A stretch of DNA of 64,000 bases from Bradyrhizobium sp. 138 (GCF_023074075.1 NZ_JADPKT010000084.1:62001-126000); one strand, 5' to 3'. Counted from the stretch's first letter, positions 8,420-17,037 are shown. Notes: generated from the sequence alone by a model not told the origin. Numbers and translations: made by a program.

Positions 8420-9220
8420 TCACTTCAGCGAGGCAACCGGGCCGTTTGCCGCCGTCGGCTCGGGGTCGAAGCCGAACACGCCGACCAGATATTTGTAATA
8501 GTCCGACATCTTCTCCTTGAGCGCCTCGCGCGACTTCGGGTCGTGGAATTCGCTCTTGCCGGAGAGGAAGATGCTGGCGGTCACGGCAAAGAACTCCATC
8601 GGGTTCTTCATCGCGTAGGACTCCTTCGGCAGCAGGTCCTTCGACTTGGCCAGGGCGTAATAGGCGATCACCCCCTTGTTGGCATAGCCGTCCGGCAACA
8701 GCCGCGCGTGGTAGGCGTGGAGGAGCTCATGCAGCAGCACGGCCTCCTTCTCGTAGCGCAGCATGTCCGGCCGCAGCATGATCACGCCGAGCCCGGAATC
8801 GACCGCGAGGTCGACGGCGTTCGGATTGGTCCAGCGCTGCTTGTTCGGGTCCCACACCGTGAGCGTCCGCGGCGCGGTGCGGTGAATCTCCGGCGTGACC
8901 CGGCCGTAGCACGCGGTCGCGGCGCCTTCGTCGAGGCAGGCCAGCTCGCTGGCGACGATCGGCACGGTATGGAAGAAGCGCAGCACGCGCGGCGAGAGGC
9001 CAGCGCCTTCGACGAGATCGATCTGCTGCTTCAGATTGTCGGTGAGCTTGTCGACGTCCTTGCGGTCGGAATTCTCCGACAGGTCGAACATGTAGCCGCG
9101 GTAGCTCTGGAAGCCCGGCGGCAGCGGCTGCGCCGCGCCGGCATCGAGCGATCCGGCATGGGATGGACTGGCGAAGAGCGCGCCGACGATGGTCGCCGTC
9201 AGCAGCAACGCAATGCGCAT
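8420..9220 (-). CDS. Exported HExxH putative zinc metallopeptidase
   Basis: This 266-residue protein has a signal peptide (1-22, ending PSHA) and a zincin motif HELLHAYH at 164-171. A conserved-looking NPMEFFAVTASIFLSG segment follows, with Glu209 well placed to be the third zinc ligand. The combination HExxH plus NPxEFFA downstream resembles the gluzincin fold of the anthrax lethal-factor C-terminal domain and its chromosomal relatives. Two cysteines (95 and 104) could form a disulphide. The start at 9220 is chosen because it gives a proper signal peptide. Substrate and role are unknown; it is a single gene with its own terminator. Confidence 0.75.
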   Translation of the reverse strand: MRIALLLTATIVGALFASPSHAGSLDAGAAQPLPPGFQSYRGYMFDLSENSDRKDVDKLTDNLKQQIDLVEGAGLSPRVLRFFHTVPIVASELACLDEGAATACYGRVTPEIHRTAPRTLTVWDPNKQRWTNPNAVDLAVDSGLGVIMLRPDMLRYEKEAVLLHELLHAYHARLLPDGYANKGVIAYYALAKSKDLLPKESYAMKNPMEFFAVTASIFLSGKSEFHDPKSREALKEKMSDYYKYLVGVFGFDPEPTAANGPVASLK

Positions 9221-9449
9221 GATGAACCCCCTGATGTCACTTCGCCCGGCAGAATAGGGCACCGGTGTTTGCGAAAAGTGAGTGGGGCAAGACTAAGGCG
9301 CCGATGTTGAGGCGTGCTTAACCGTTGGTTGCAGATCGCAAAGGCGGATTAGGAACGGGTTAACCAAGCGTGGATCGGCGTCGCACTTCGGCGTAACATC
9401 CGCCTCCGGGCAATAGGTCCCACATCAGACAGCCGGAAGGGAGGATGCC

Positions 9450-9743
9450 ATGTATGCCGCCATCCGTCAGGCCAAGGCGAAGAGCGGGAGCGCTGAGGAA
9501 CTGGCGCGCCGCATCAAGGACGGTGCCGTCCCGATCATCAGCGACGTCGAGGGTTTCCGCGCCTATTACGTCGTCTATGCCGGCGACGACACGGTCACGG
9601 CGATCTCCATCTTCGACAAGTTCGAGCAGGCCGAGGAAGCGAACAAGCGCGCCATTGCCTGGATCGAGAAGGATCTCGGCCCGCTGCTCGCGGGGCACGC
9701 GAGCGCGGCTGCGGGGCCGGTGATCGTGCATACATTGGCGTAA
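9450..9743 (+). CDS. ABM-fold (antibiotic biosynthesis monooxygenase-like) small protein
   Basis: The 97-residue product has the beta-alpha-beta-beta layout of a dimeric alpha/beta-barrel protein: MYAAIRQAKAKSGSAEELAR, then VPIISDVEGFRAYYVVYA, then TVTAISIFDKFEQAEEANK and a C-terminal helix ending at a short VIVHTLA strand. This matches the short single-domain ABM-like proteins common in Bradyrhizobium. No catalytic residues can be assigned, and many relatives have no known activity. GGAGG lies about ten bases before the ATG. It is monocistronic. Confidence 0.7.
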   Translation: MYAAIRQAKAKSGSAEELARRIKDGAVPIISDVEGFRAYYVVYAGDDTVTAISIFDKFEQAEEANKRAIAWIEKDLGPLLAGHASAAAGPVIVHTLA

Positions 9744-9908
9744 GGCGCTGGCACCACGCATTCAACTGTCGCGCCCGGCTTCACCGGGCGATCCAGTACT
9801 CCGTGACAGTAATGATGGAGCCGATGGGCCGCGGCGTACTGGATGTCCCGCTTTCGCGGAGCATGAGCGCCGAGTGAGCGGCGCGTGCGTGCCACCAGGC
9901 GTGCAGCC

Positions 9909-11354
9909 TCACAATTCCCGCGCATTCGAGAACGCAAAACTCGACACCCGCCGCGTCGTCTCGTCGAGGATGAGCGTGCGCGTGATCGGCGGCTCGGCGC
10001 GCTGGGCGCAGTTTTCGCGCTCGCAAAGGCGGCAATTGACCCCGATCGGCGTGCCCTCGGCCTTCTCGAGGTCCATGCCGGCGGCATAGGTCAGGCGCGC
10101 GGCGTGACGGATCTCGCAGCCGAGGCCGATGGCGAAGCGCGGCTGCGGCAACGGGTGCGGCGCGACGGGACGGCGCACCATCTGCGCGATCGAGAAATAA
10201 CGCGTGCCGTCGGACAGCTCGATCACCTGCTTGAGCAGGCGATCCGGCGTGTCGAAGGTCGAGTGCACGTTCCACAGCGGACAGGTGCCGCCGAACTTCG
10301 AGAACGGGAAGGTGCCGGAGGAGAAGCGCTTGGAGACGTTGCCGGCATTGTCGACGCGCAAAAGGAAGAACGGAATGCCGCGCGCATTCGGCCGCTGCAG
10401 GGTGGTGAGGCGGTGGCAGACCTGCTCGAAGCCGGAATTGAAGCGCTGCGCCAGCACGTGGATGTCGTAGTTCAGGGCTTCGGCCGCGGCGAGGAACGCC
10501 GGGTAGGGCATCATCACGGCAGCCGCAAAGTAGTTGCCAAGCGTGATGCGGAACAGGCGGCGCGGTGCGTCGTCGAGCGGTCCGGCACGGCCGATGATAG
10601 TTTCCAGGGCTTGCGCGCATTCGCCTAAGCCAAGCTGGAAGGCGAGCTGGAAGGCGCGGCCGGGAGGATCGACCAGCTCGGAGATCAGCAGCTGGCGGCG
10701 GTGGCGATCGAACCGCCGGAGCGTCTCGCGCATCACGTCGACCGGCATGATGCGGGTCTGGATCGAATGCTTTTCGCGCAAGCGCGCCGCGAGCGCCGCA
10801 TAGAGGCCCTCGGCCGGGACGTTCAACTCGTCGCGAAGAGTCTCCGCGGCCTGCTCCAGCTCCGGAAAATAGTTGCGATTAGCCTCGATCAGCTCGCGCA
10901 CGCGCTCGACCGGATTGGCCTCGAAGCGCGTGCCGACGTCGCGGTCGGCCATTTGCGCTGCGGCCAGCGTCTCGCCCTGGCGCGCCTCGGTATAGGCGGC
11001 GTAGAGCCGCTGCAGTGCATGGGTGACGCCGGGGCAGAGCTCGGCGAGGTCGCGCAGCTCCTGCTTGGGAACATCGATCTGGCGGAACAAGGGATCGGAG
11101 AAGATCTCGTTGAGCTCGGCGAAGAAGCGGTCCTCGTCGGCGGTGGCGAGGTCGCGCAAATCGAGGTCATACGTCTCGGCCAGCCGCAGCAGGATTTGCG
11201 CCGTCACCGGCCGCTGGTTGCGCTCAATCAGGTTGACGTAACTCGGCGAGATCCCGAGCCCTTCGGCGATCTGGGTCTGCGACAGCCCCAATTGCTGCCG
11301 AATCCTCCGGAAACGCGGGCCGACAAAGAGTTTCTTACCGGGATTGGCGGGCAT
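9909..11354 (-). CDS. ScfR/RamB-type XRE regulator of acyl-CoA and glyoxylate metabolism
   Basis: This 481-residue regulator has an N-terminal helix-turn-helix (about 14-68, with LSQTQIAEGLGISPSYVNLI). A central ImmA/IrrE-like region follows in which the usual HExxH is replaced by FQLAFQLG, so it is a sensor rather than a peptidase. The C-terminal DUF2083-type domain contains a cysteine cluster (C441, C444, C449) that could bind a metal or Fe-S centre. This architecture is that of ScfR/RamB/MccR proteins, which control acetate and propionate use. It is divergent from aceA across a 230-base AT-rich region, so aceA is the likely target. The effector is presumably an acyl-CoA by family analogy. 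Confidence 0.88.
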   Translation of the reverse strand: MPANPGKKLFVGPRFRRIRQQLGLSQTQIAEGLGISPSYVNLIERNQRPVTAQILLRLAETYDLDLRDLATADEDRFFAELNEIFSDPLFRQIDVPKQELRDLAELCPGVTHALQRLYAAYTEARQGETLAAAQMADRDVGTRFEANPVERVRELIEANRNYFPELEQAAETLRDELNVPAEGLYAALAARLREKHSIQTRIMPVDVMRETLRRFDRHRRQLLISELVDPPGRAFQLAFQLGLGECAQALETIIGRAGPLDDAPRRLFRITLGNYFAAAVMMPYPAFLAAAEALNYDIHVLAQRFNSGFEQVCHRLTTLQRPNARGIPFFLLRVDNAGNVSKRFSSGTFPFSKFGGTCPLWNVHSTFDTPDRLLKQVIELSDGTRYFSIAQMVRRPVAPHPLPQPRFAIGLGCEIRHAARLTYAAGMDLEKAEGTPIGVNCRLCERENCAQRAEPPITRTLILDETTRRVSSFAFSNAREL

Positions 11355-11394
11355 CTCTCAGATCTCCTTGCGCATCAAAGGACAGTTTTGTTGA

Positions 11395-11450
11395 CCTATA
11401 AGTTACAAACTTTACAAAATAACATCTGTTACATGTTCTGATGTTACATG
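11395..11450. promoter_or_regulatory. aceA/regulator intergenic region with repeated TTACA motifs
   Basis: The AT-rich spacer holds two exact copies of TGTTACATG (11427-11435 and 11442-11450), spaced 15 bases apart. It also holds a tandem pair of TTACAAA-like elements (GTTACAAAC near 11403 and TTTACAAAA at 11411-11419). Direct repeats between a RamB-like regulator and isocitrate lyase are good operator candidates. Core promoter elements were not assigned with confidence. Confidence 0.5.
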
Positions 11451-11584
11451 ACATCACCAATAAGAAACAAGCCGTCTATACGAAGTTTCTGTTTTCGCGT
11501 TTATCTCCTGACACGCATCTCGCAATGCACTGTCAAGAATGTCGATGGCCAGCCATCGCCATCGTCAGCGAAAGGATTAGGCAC

Positions 11585-13219
11585 ATGAACTACCAACCGC
11601 GCGGCATCAGCACCCTTCGGGGCCCGGGTTCGTATCAGGACGAGGTCAAGGCGGCCCAGGCGCTCCTCGAGACCCAGCCGACCTGGAACGGCGTGTCGGC
11701 CGAGGCCGTCGCACGCATGCGCCTGCAGAATCGCTTCAAGACCGGCCTCGACGTCGCCCGCTACACTGCGGCGCTGATGCGGGCCGACATGGCCGCCTAT
11801 GACAAGGACCCGACCAAGTACACCCAGTCGCTGGGCTGCTGGCACGGCTTCATCGCCCAGCAGAAGCTGATCTCGGTCAAGAAGCACTTCGGCGGCAGGA
11901 CCGACCGCACCTACCTTTACCTCTCGGGCTGGATGATCGCGGCGCTGCGCTCCGAGTTCGGCCCGCTGCCCGACCAGTCGATGCACGAGAAGACCTCGGT
12001 GCCGGCGCTGATCGAGGAGCTCTACACCTTCCTGCGTCAGGCGGATTCGCGAGAGCTCAACGACATCTTCCGCCTGCTCGACAAGGCGCGCAAGGAAGGT
12101 GACAAGACCCGTGAGAAGGAGCTGATCGCGAAGATCGACAACTTCCAGACCCACGTCGTGCCTGTCATCGCCGACATCGACGCCGGCTTCGGCAACGCCG
12201 AGGCGACCTATCTGCTCGCCAAGAAGATGATCGAAGCGGGCGCCTGCGCGCTGCAGATCGAGAATCAGGTCTCGGACGAGAAGCAGTGCGGCCACCAGGA
12301 CGGCAAGGTCACCGTGCCGCACGAGGTGTTCATCGCGAAGATCCGCGCCTGCCGCCACGCCTTCCTCGAGCTCGGCGTCGAAGACGGCGTTATCGTGACC
12401 CGTACCGACTCGCTCGGTGCCGGCCTGACGCAGCAGATCGCCGTCAGCCACAAGCCGGGTGATATCGGCGACCAGTACAACAGCTTCCTGGATTGCGAGG
12501 AAATCACCGCGGAGAACGCCCGCAACGGCGACGTCATCATCAACCGCAACGGCAAGATGATGCGTCCGAAGCGGCTGCCCTCCAACCTCTACCAGTTCCG
12601 TCCCGGCACTGGCGAAGACCGCTGCGTGCTCGACAGCATCACCTCGCTGCAGAACGGCGCCGACCTGCTCTGGATCGAGACCGAGAAGCCGCATATCGAG
12701 CAGATCGCCAAGATGGTCGATCGGATCCGCAAGGTCGTCCCGAACGCCAAGCTGGCCTACAACAATTCGCCGTCCTTCAACTGGACGCTGAACTTCCGCT
12801 GGCAGGTCTACGACGCGATGAAGGAAGCCGGCAAGGACGTCAGCAAGTACAACCGTGCCGAGCTGATGAAGCCGGAATACGACGATACGCCGCTGGCGCA
12901 GGAAGCCGACGAGCGCATCCGCACCTTCCAGGCGGATTCGGCCAAGCGCGCCGGCATCTTCCACCACCTGATCACGTTGCCGACCTATCACACGGCAGCG
13001 CTCTCGACCGACAATCTGGCGAAGGAATATTTCGGCGAGCAGGGCATGCTCGGCTACGTCAAGAACGTGCAGCGCGCGGAGATCCGACAGGGTATCGCCT
13101 GCGCCAAGCATCAGAACATGGCCGGCTCCGACATCGGTGACGACCACAAGGAGTACTTCGCGGGCGAAGCTGCCCTGAAGGCGGGCGGCGCCCACAACAC
13201 CATGAACCAGTTCGGCTAA
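11585..13219 (+). CDS. aceA: Isocitrate lyase (long form)
   Basis: Isocitrate lyase splits isocitrate to succinate and glyoxylate, the first step of the glyoxylate shunt, allowing growth on acetate and fatty acids. The 544-residue product carries the catalytic loop KQCGHQDGK (233-241, active Cys235), the metal-site segment VIADIDAGFGNAEATY near 194-209, and NNSPSFNW in the C-terminal part. The length fits the long (about 530-550 residue) isocitrate lyase group rather than the 430-residue enterobacterial form. The start at 11585 gives the family-like MNYQPRGI; an upstream in-frame extension to 11441 has no supporting features. The DUF4170 gene follows after 30 bases. Confidence 0.97.
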   Translation: MNYQPRGISTLRGPGSYQDEVKAAQALLETQPTWNGVSAEAVARMRLQNRFKTGLDVARYTAALMRADMAAYDKDPTKYTQSLGCWHGFIAQQKLISVKKHFGGRTDRTYLYLSGWMIAALRSEFGPLPDQSMHEKTSVPALIEELYTFLRQADSRELNDIFRLLDKARKEGDKTREKELIAKIDNFQTHVVPVIADIDAGFGNAEATYLLAKKMIEAGACALQIENQVSDEKQCGHQDGKVTVPHEVFIAKIRACRHAFLELGVEDGVIVTRTDSLGAGLTQQIAVSHKPGDIGDQYNSFLDCEEITAENARNGDVIINRNGKMMRPKRLPSNLYQFRPGTGEDRCVLDSITSLQNGADLLWIETEKPHIEQIAKMVDRIRKVVPNAKLAYNNSPSFNWTLNFRWQVYDAMKEAGKDVSKYNRAELMKPEYDDTPLAQEADERIRTFQADSAKRAGIFHHLITLPTYHTAALSTDNLAKEYFGEQGMLGYVKNVQRAEIRQGIACAKHQNMAGSDIGDDHKEYFAGEAALKAGGAHNTMNQFG

Positions 13220-13249
13220 CGCAGCACGCACCGAAACAGGAGACTGACA

Positions 13250-13459
13250 ATGACCAAAGGCAGCAATTTCTGGGTGATCGGCGGCGAGTTCGGCTCGATG
13301 AACTTCCACAAGCTCGTGGAAGGCTCGGCCCAGGTCAAAGGTCCGTTCAAGACCCGCAAGGAGGCCGAAGACTGCTGGAAGGAAGTCTCGGAAGAGAGCC
13401 GCCACAAGGCCGGTGTCCGCTTCTCGATCGTGGAAGAGCCGTCGCGCGTCTCGGCCTGA
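13250..13459 (+). CDS. DUF4170 family small protein
   Basis: The 69-residue protein begins NFWVIGGEFGSMNFHKL after a short leader and contains the VEGSAQVKGPFKTRKEA segment typical of DUF4170, a small alphaproteobacterial family of unknown function. ACAGGAGACTGAC provides a good ribosome binding site. It lies 30 bases after aceA on the same strand and may be cotranscribed with it. Nothing in the sequence indicates an enzymatic role. Confidence 0.78.
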   Translation: MTKGSNFWVIGGEFGSMNFHKLVEGSAQVKGPFKTRKEAEDCWKEVSEESRHKAGVRFSIVEEPSRVSA

Positions 13460-13643
13460 CGCCCTGACTTAAGAAGACGTCCAAGGACGGATGGTCCCAT
13501 CCAGGCCCTGCCTGGGTGGGATCGTCTGTTTTTGGCACAGGTGAAACGGCTGTGGGCGCCGTAAGTATCTGGAATTGTGGGGCCTTTGCGGAGGATGTGG
13601 TTGCTGATAGGTTAATGGCGGATAGTCGAGGACAAGGCCGACA

Positions 13644-14198
13644 ATGTCAGAGCCCGAAACCAGCGGGATCCATCCCGGCCAGCCGCGCCCGGTGCGGCTG
13701 CGCGATGCGCTGCTGCGCGCCCGGATCGAGGCCGCCGACCGGACCGGCGTGGTCGTCGACTTGCGGGACGCCGAGGTGGCGCGTCTGGAGATCCTCAACG
13801 ATGCGCTCGATCCGCTGTTCGCGCAGGTGCCTGATCGGATCGACCTGTTCGACCGCGGCATCAGCCAGGGCGATACGCCGAGACTGTGGATCGACGTCGT
13901 CGCCCACATCGTGATGGGGCGCGACAAGCGGATGTACCGCTTCGTCCAGGACACCCGCTTCGGCCGCATCGTGCTCGCCGAATCGCACGACACCGTCGTG
14001 ATCGTCGAGGCCGTCACCGACTATGTCGCGCGCCGCATGGTCGAGCGCGAGCACGCGTTGGTGGTACCGCCCGAAGCGAAGCCCGAGGTCGCGCCGCCGC
14101 CGCGCCGCTCGCGCCTCTGGCCGTTCGTGTTCGGCTTCGTCCTCGGCGCTGCCGCCTTGTTCGGCGTCGCCGTGGTCGCGGCCTTGCGGAGCTGGTGA
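13644..14198 (+). CDS. Hypothetical protein with C-terminal membrane anchor
   Basis: The 184-residue product has a soluble alpha/beta-looking region (residues 15-135), a Pro-rich linker (PPEAKPEVAPPPRRSR) and one strong C-terminal hydrophobic helix (LWPFVFGFVLGAAALFGVAVVAAL, described by its ends at about 157-180). It should be tail-anchored with the bulk in the cytoplasm. I do not recognise the soluble domain; the spacing of DLRDAE, WIDVVAHIVMG and VTDYVARRM suggests a conserved family. It stands alone, followed by a long palindromic repeat. Confidence 0.7.
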   Translation: MSEPETSGIHPGQPRPVRLRDALLRARIEAADRTGVVVDLRDAEVARLEILNDALDPLFAQVPDRIDLFDRGISQGDTPRLWIDVVAHIVMGRDKRMYRFVQDTRFGRIVLAESHDTVVIVEAVTDYVARRMVEREHALVVPPEAKPEVAPPPRRSRLWPFVFGFVLGAAALFGVAVVAALRSW

Positions 14199-14211
14199 GG
14201 CGTTCTGCGCC

Positions 14212-14327
14212 GTCATTGCGAGGAGCTCGCGACAAAATTGCGAAGCAATTTTGCGCTGATGCGACGAAGCAATCCAGGCTGCTTCTGCGGAGAAATTCCT
14301 GGATTGTTTCGCTACGCTCGCAATGAC
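14212..14327. repeat. Dispersed intergenic palindrome, CGTCATTGCGAG family
   Basis: The ends GTCATTGCGAG and CTCGCAATGAC are inverted copies. Inside are GCGAAGCAATCCAG and a near-complement CTGGATTGTTTCGC, plus a short AAAATTGCGAAGCAATTTT palindrome. The element fills the gap between two convergent genes. This is the layout of the long extragenic palindromes common in Bradyrhizobium and Rhodopseudomonas genomes. Confidence 0.75.
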
Positions 14328-14334
14328 AGCGGGT

Positions 14335-15231
14335 CTAAATCAACCTCACATGCTTGATCTGCCCGATCTGAAATCCTGCCCCGAGGCTCCGCACCGTCTG
14401 CTCGCAGCGCCAGCCGGCATTGTCCTTCTCGATCGTGAACAGATTATATGCCGCCGCGGGGGTGCGCCCGTGCGCGAGCGCGGAAGCAGAGGGCACGCCG
14501 AGCGCAGGAATGTTGCCGTTGGGGCCATCGAACCACATCGTCGAATGGATATGGTCGTGTCCGTGCAGGATCAGCTCGACGCCGTGGCGCTTGAGCAGCG
14601 CCAGCAGCGCGGCCGAATCTGTCATCCGTTTCTGCCGCGCGTGGGACCTCAGGGGATGGTGCACCAGCAGCACGCGGAAGACGTCTTCAGTCGCGAGCCG
14701 TTCGAGCACTGTTCCGAGCGAGGCGAGCTGATCGCGCCCGAGCGTGCCGGTCGCCATCAGCGGCAAGGTCGGCACCGCCGTCGACAGGCTGATCAGCGCG
14801 AGCGGTCCGCGCCGGCGCACGGACGGAAAACCAATGCTGCCGTCGTCGCCCGCAAGATAGGGGCCAAACGTCTCGCCGAAGCGATGCGAGGTGGCGCGGA
14901 CATAGGCGTCGTGATTGCCGGGAATCGCAGTGACGCGGTCGGGCGGGCCGACGCCGTCGAGCCAGGCGCGGGCAGGAGCGAACTCGGCTTCCAGTGCCAG
15001 GTTGACGAGATCGCCCGTCACTGCGATGTGGTCGGGCGCCTGCGCCTTCATGTCGGCGACCAGCGCGTCGAGCACCTCGCGGCGCTGATACTTGTGGCGG
15101 TTGCGCGTCCAGTTGACATAGCCGAGCACGCGCTTGCCCGCGAGCTCGCGCAGCCGCGGCTTCGGCAGGGGCGCTAGGTGCGGATCGGACAGATGGGCGA
15201 GCGTGAAGGGGGCCAGCGTGTTGGGAGTCAT
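14335..15231 (-). CDS. Calcineurin-type metallophosphoesterase
   Basis: This 298-residue cytoplasmic protein carries the complete metallophosphoesterase motif set: LSDPHL (near 14-19), TGDLVN (near 80), PGNHD (near 105), a HHPL motif and HGHDH near the C-terminus. These supply the ligands for a dinuclear metal centre. The family includes 3',5'-cAMP phosphodiesterases (CpdA-like) and nucleases, so the substrate is uncertain; the motif spacing is closest to the cyclic-nucleotide phosphodiesterase type. It is transcribed divergently from the Nudix gene. Confidence 0.85.
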   Translation of the reverse strand: MTPNTLAPFTLAHLSDPHLAPLPKPRLRELAGKRVLGYVNWTRNRHKYQRREVLDALVADMKAQAPDHIAVTGDLVNLALEAEFAPARAWLDGVGPPDRVTAIPGNHDAYVRATSHRFGETFGPYLAGDDGSIGFPSVRRRGPLALISLSTAVPTLPLMATGTLGRDQLASLGTVLERLATEDVFRVLLVHHPLRSHARQKRMTDSAALLALLKRHGVELILHGHDHIHSTMWFDGPNGNIPALGVPSASALAHGRTPAAAYNLFTIEKDNAGWRCEQTVRSLGAGFQIGQIKHVRLI

Positions 15232-15323
15232 GGCGCGCGATTGCCTCGCTATTGCTCAGCTGTAATGGCAAGGTCGCGAGGAACGCGCAAGCAGAGCCTG
15301 AACCGCGGCGTCGAGGAAGCGTG

Positions 15324-15815
15324 ATGGGAGAACGTCTGAACCGGATCCGACGGAAATGCGAGCCGCTGCTGCGGCGGCTCTTCCACGCCTATTTCCTGAT
15401 CGTCCGCGGCATGACGCTCGGCGTCCGCGCCGTGGTGCTGGATGCCGACAACCGGGTGTTCCTGGTCCGGCACAGCTACGTCAGCGGCTGGCACCTGCCC
15501 GGCGGTGGCGTCGATCACGGCGAGACCATGGAACAGGCGATGCGGCGCGAGCTCAAGGAGGAGGGCGACATCGACCTCACCGGAGCAGCCAGGCTGCACG
15601 GCATCTTCCTCAACAGCCACGTCTCCCGCCGCGACCACGTCGCGGTCTATGTGGTCAGGCAGTTCAGGCAGGAATGCGTCCCTGAGCCAAACCGCGAGAT
15701 CGTCGAATGCGGGTTCTTCGCGATCACGGCGCTGCCCGAGGGGACGACGCGCGGTACGCTGCTGCGGATCGCGGAAGTACTTGACGGCAGCCCCCTGATT
15801 GCGACGTGGCGCTGA
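15324..15815 (+). CDS. Nudix hydrolase
   Basis: The 163-residue product is a single-domain Nudix phosphohydrolase. The Nudix box runs from G61 to about residue 83 (GGVDHGETMEQAMRREL then KEEGDI). The acidic metal ligands E76, E79 and E80 are intact, but the final Gly of the consensus is Asp82. SGWHLPGGG precedes the box. The N-terminal 30 residues are basic and amphipathic. The ATG at 15324 has GAGGAAG about seven bases ahead and is preferred to an upstream in-frame codon. The substrate cannot be told from sequence. Confidence 0.85.
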   Translation: MGERLNRIRRKCEPLLRRLFHAYFLIVRGMTLGVRAVVLDADNRVFLVRHSYVSGWHLPGGGVDHGETMEQAMRRELKEEGDIDLTGAARLHGIFLNSHVSRRDHVAVYVVRQFRQECVPEPNREIVECGFFAITALPEGTTRGTLLRIAEVLDGSPLIATWR

Positions 15816-15863
15816 GGGCGGCCTGTGCTAGGAAGCGGCTGAAAAGGCCGCCATGGACACCGC

Positions 15864-16360
15864 ATGACCTCAATGCAACTTCGCATCGCGGTGCTGGTGC
15901 CCTGCTACAATGAGGAAGCGGCGGTCGCGACCGTCATTGCCGATTTCCGCAAGGCGCTCCCCTTGGCCGAGATCTATGTCTACGACAACAATTCGCGCGA
16001 CCGTACCGCCGCCGCGTGTTCTCACGCCGCTTCGTCAAATCCTTTCCGGTCCTCTCCGACGGATTCGAGATCGAGACCACCATGCTGAAGCTTTATCGCT
16101 CGGAGCGGCCGTTGCGCTTCTTCACGGCGATCGGAATCCTGCTGGCGCTGACTTCGGTGATCCTCGCGATCCCGATCGTGATCACCTTCATCGAGACCGG
16201 CCTCGTGCCGCGCCTGCCCACCGCCGTGCTGTCGATGGGCTTGATGATCATGGCCCTGCTGTCGGTGTCGTCGGGGCTCGTGCTCGACACGGTGACGCGA
16301 GGGCGGCGGGAAATGAAGATGCTGACCTATCTGCCCCAACCGACCTTGAAAAGGAGCTGA
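15864..16360 (+). pseudogene. Family-2 glycosyltransferase pseudogene with internal deletions
   Basis: The first frame gives a clear GT2 N-terminus (RIAVLVPCYNEEAAV, then IYVYDNNSRDRTAA), cut off at about 16012. The sequence then continues in another frame from 16016 with RVFSRRFVKSFPVLSDGFEIET, the region that follows the catalytic centre in dolichol-phosphate-mannose-synthase-like enzymes. This joins directly to TMLKLYRSERPLRFF and two C-terminal membrane segments. The catalytic middle (the DAD metal site and following region) is missing. A second, in-frame gap between FEIET and TMLKLY is inferred from normal family spacing. The remnant is about 165 codons against 330-400 for an intact gene, so it should be inactive. 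Confidence 0.82.
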
Positions 16361-16415
16361 ACGCCTTCGCTGCCCGATGGACCGCGCTGCGTTCAGGTGC
16401 TATCCCGCGATTGCC

Positions 16416-16931
16416 ATGACCGATCTCTCACTGACCATCCTTCCCGAGGCCGCCGGCGACGCCCAGTCGATCGAGCGGCTGCATGAACGCACCTTCGGTC
16501 CCGGCCGCTTCGTGCTCAGCGCCTACCGGATTCGCGAGCACGTCGACCATCTGCTCGAACTTTCCTTCACCGCCCGCATCGGCACGCTGCTGGTCGGCTC
16601 CGTCAGGCAATTGCCGGTTCTGGTCGGCGACACGCCGGCGCTGCTGCTCGGACCGCTCACGGTCGAGCCGCCGTTCCGCGGCCGCGGTGTCGGCCGTCTG
16701 TTGATGGAGCGTGCGCTCAAGGACGCGAAGGCGAAGGGTCACCGTCTCGTGCTGCTGGTCGGCGACGAGCCCTATTACAGCCGCGTCGGCTTCAAGCCGG
16801 TCCCGAAGGGCCGCGTCACCATGCCGGGCCCGGTCGACGCCGCGCGCATCCTGGTGTTCGAGCTCGTCGACGGCGCCTTCGAGGGCGTATCGGGCCCGGT
16901 GGGTCCCGACTGGAGCAAGGCGCGGCGGTAG
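16416..16931 (+). CDS. GNAT-family N-acetyltransferase
   Basis: The 171-residue product (MTDLSLTILPEAAGD) fits the GNAT acetyl-CoA-dependent acyltransferase fold. LLLGPLTVEPPFRGRGVGRLLMERAL contains the Q/RxxGxG/A acetyl-CoA loop (RGRGVG), followed by HRLVLLVGDEPYYSRVGFKP, the beta-5/alpha-4 part typical of the YhbS-like subgroup. The acceptor is unknown. The start at 16416 is favoured over the in-frame ATG at 16377, which lies in the tail of the upstream remnant and adds only unstructured residues. Confidence 0.82.
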   Translation: MTDLSLTILPEAAGDAQSIERLHERTFGPGRFVLSAYRIREHVDHLLELSFTARIGTLLVGSVRQLPVLVGDTPALLLGPLTVEPPFRGRGVGRLLMERALKDAKAKGHRLVLLVGDEPYYSRVGFKPVPKGRVTMPGPVDAARILVFELVDGAFEGVSGPVGPDWSKARR

Positions 16932-16950
16932 CTGCAGCGCGTGCGGAGAC

Positions 16951-17037
16951 GTAGCCCGGATGAGCGTAGCGACATCCGGAAATCGTGTCGTCGCAGATGC
17001 ACTGCCCCGGATATCGCTACGCTCTCATCCGGGCTAC
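16951..17037. repeat. Dispersed palindrome, GTAGCCCGGATG family (copy 1)
   Basis: GTAGCCCGGATGAGCGTAGC at 16951 is mirrored by a matching inverted end finishing at 17037 (GCTACGCTCTCATCC then GGGCTAC), with a spacer of about 45 bases. It lies just after the acetyltransferase gene. A related copy is at 40922-41004. Confidence 0.75.

Noticed and set aside
11501-13405. 634-codon open frame antisense to aceA
   Set aside because: It mirrors the isocitrate lyase gene exactly, has no recognisable domain and shows the reversed codon bias expected of a shadow in high-GC DNA.
13460-13643. Possible small gene between DUF4170 and the anchored hypothetical
   Set aside because: Short frames lack a ribosome binding site and recognisable pattern; the region has a short GGATGG/CCATCC dyad near 13489-13503 but nothing coding.
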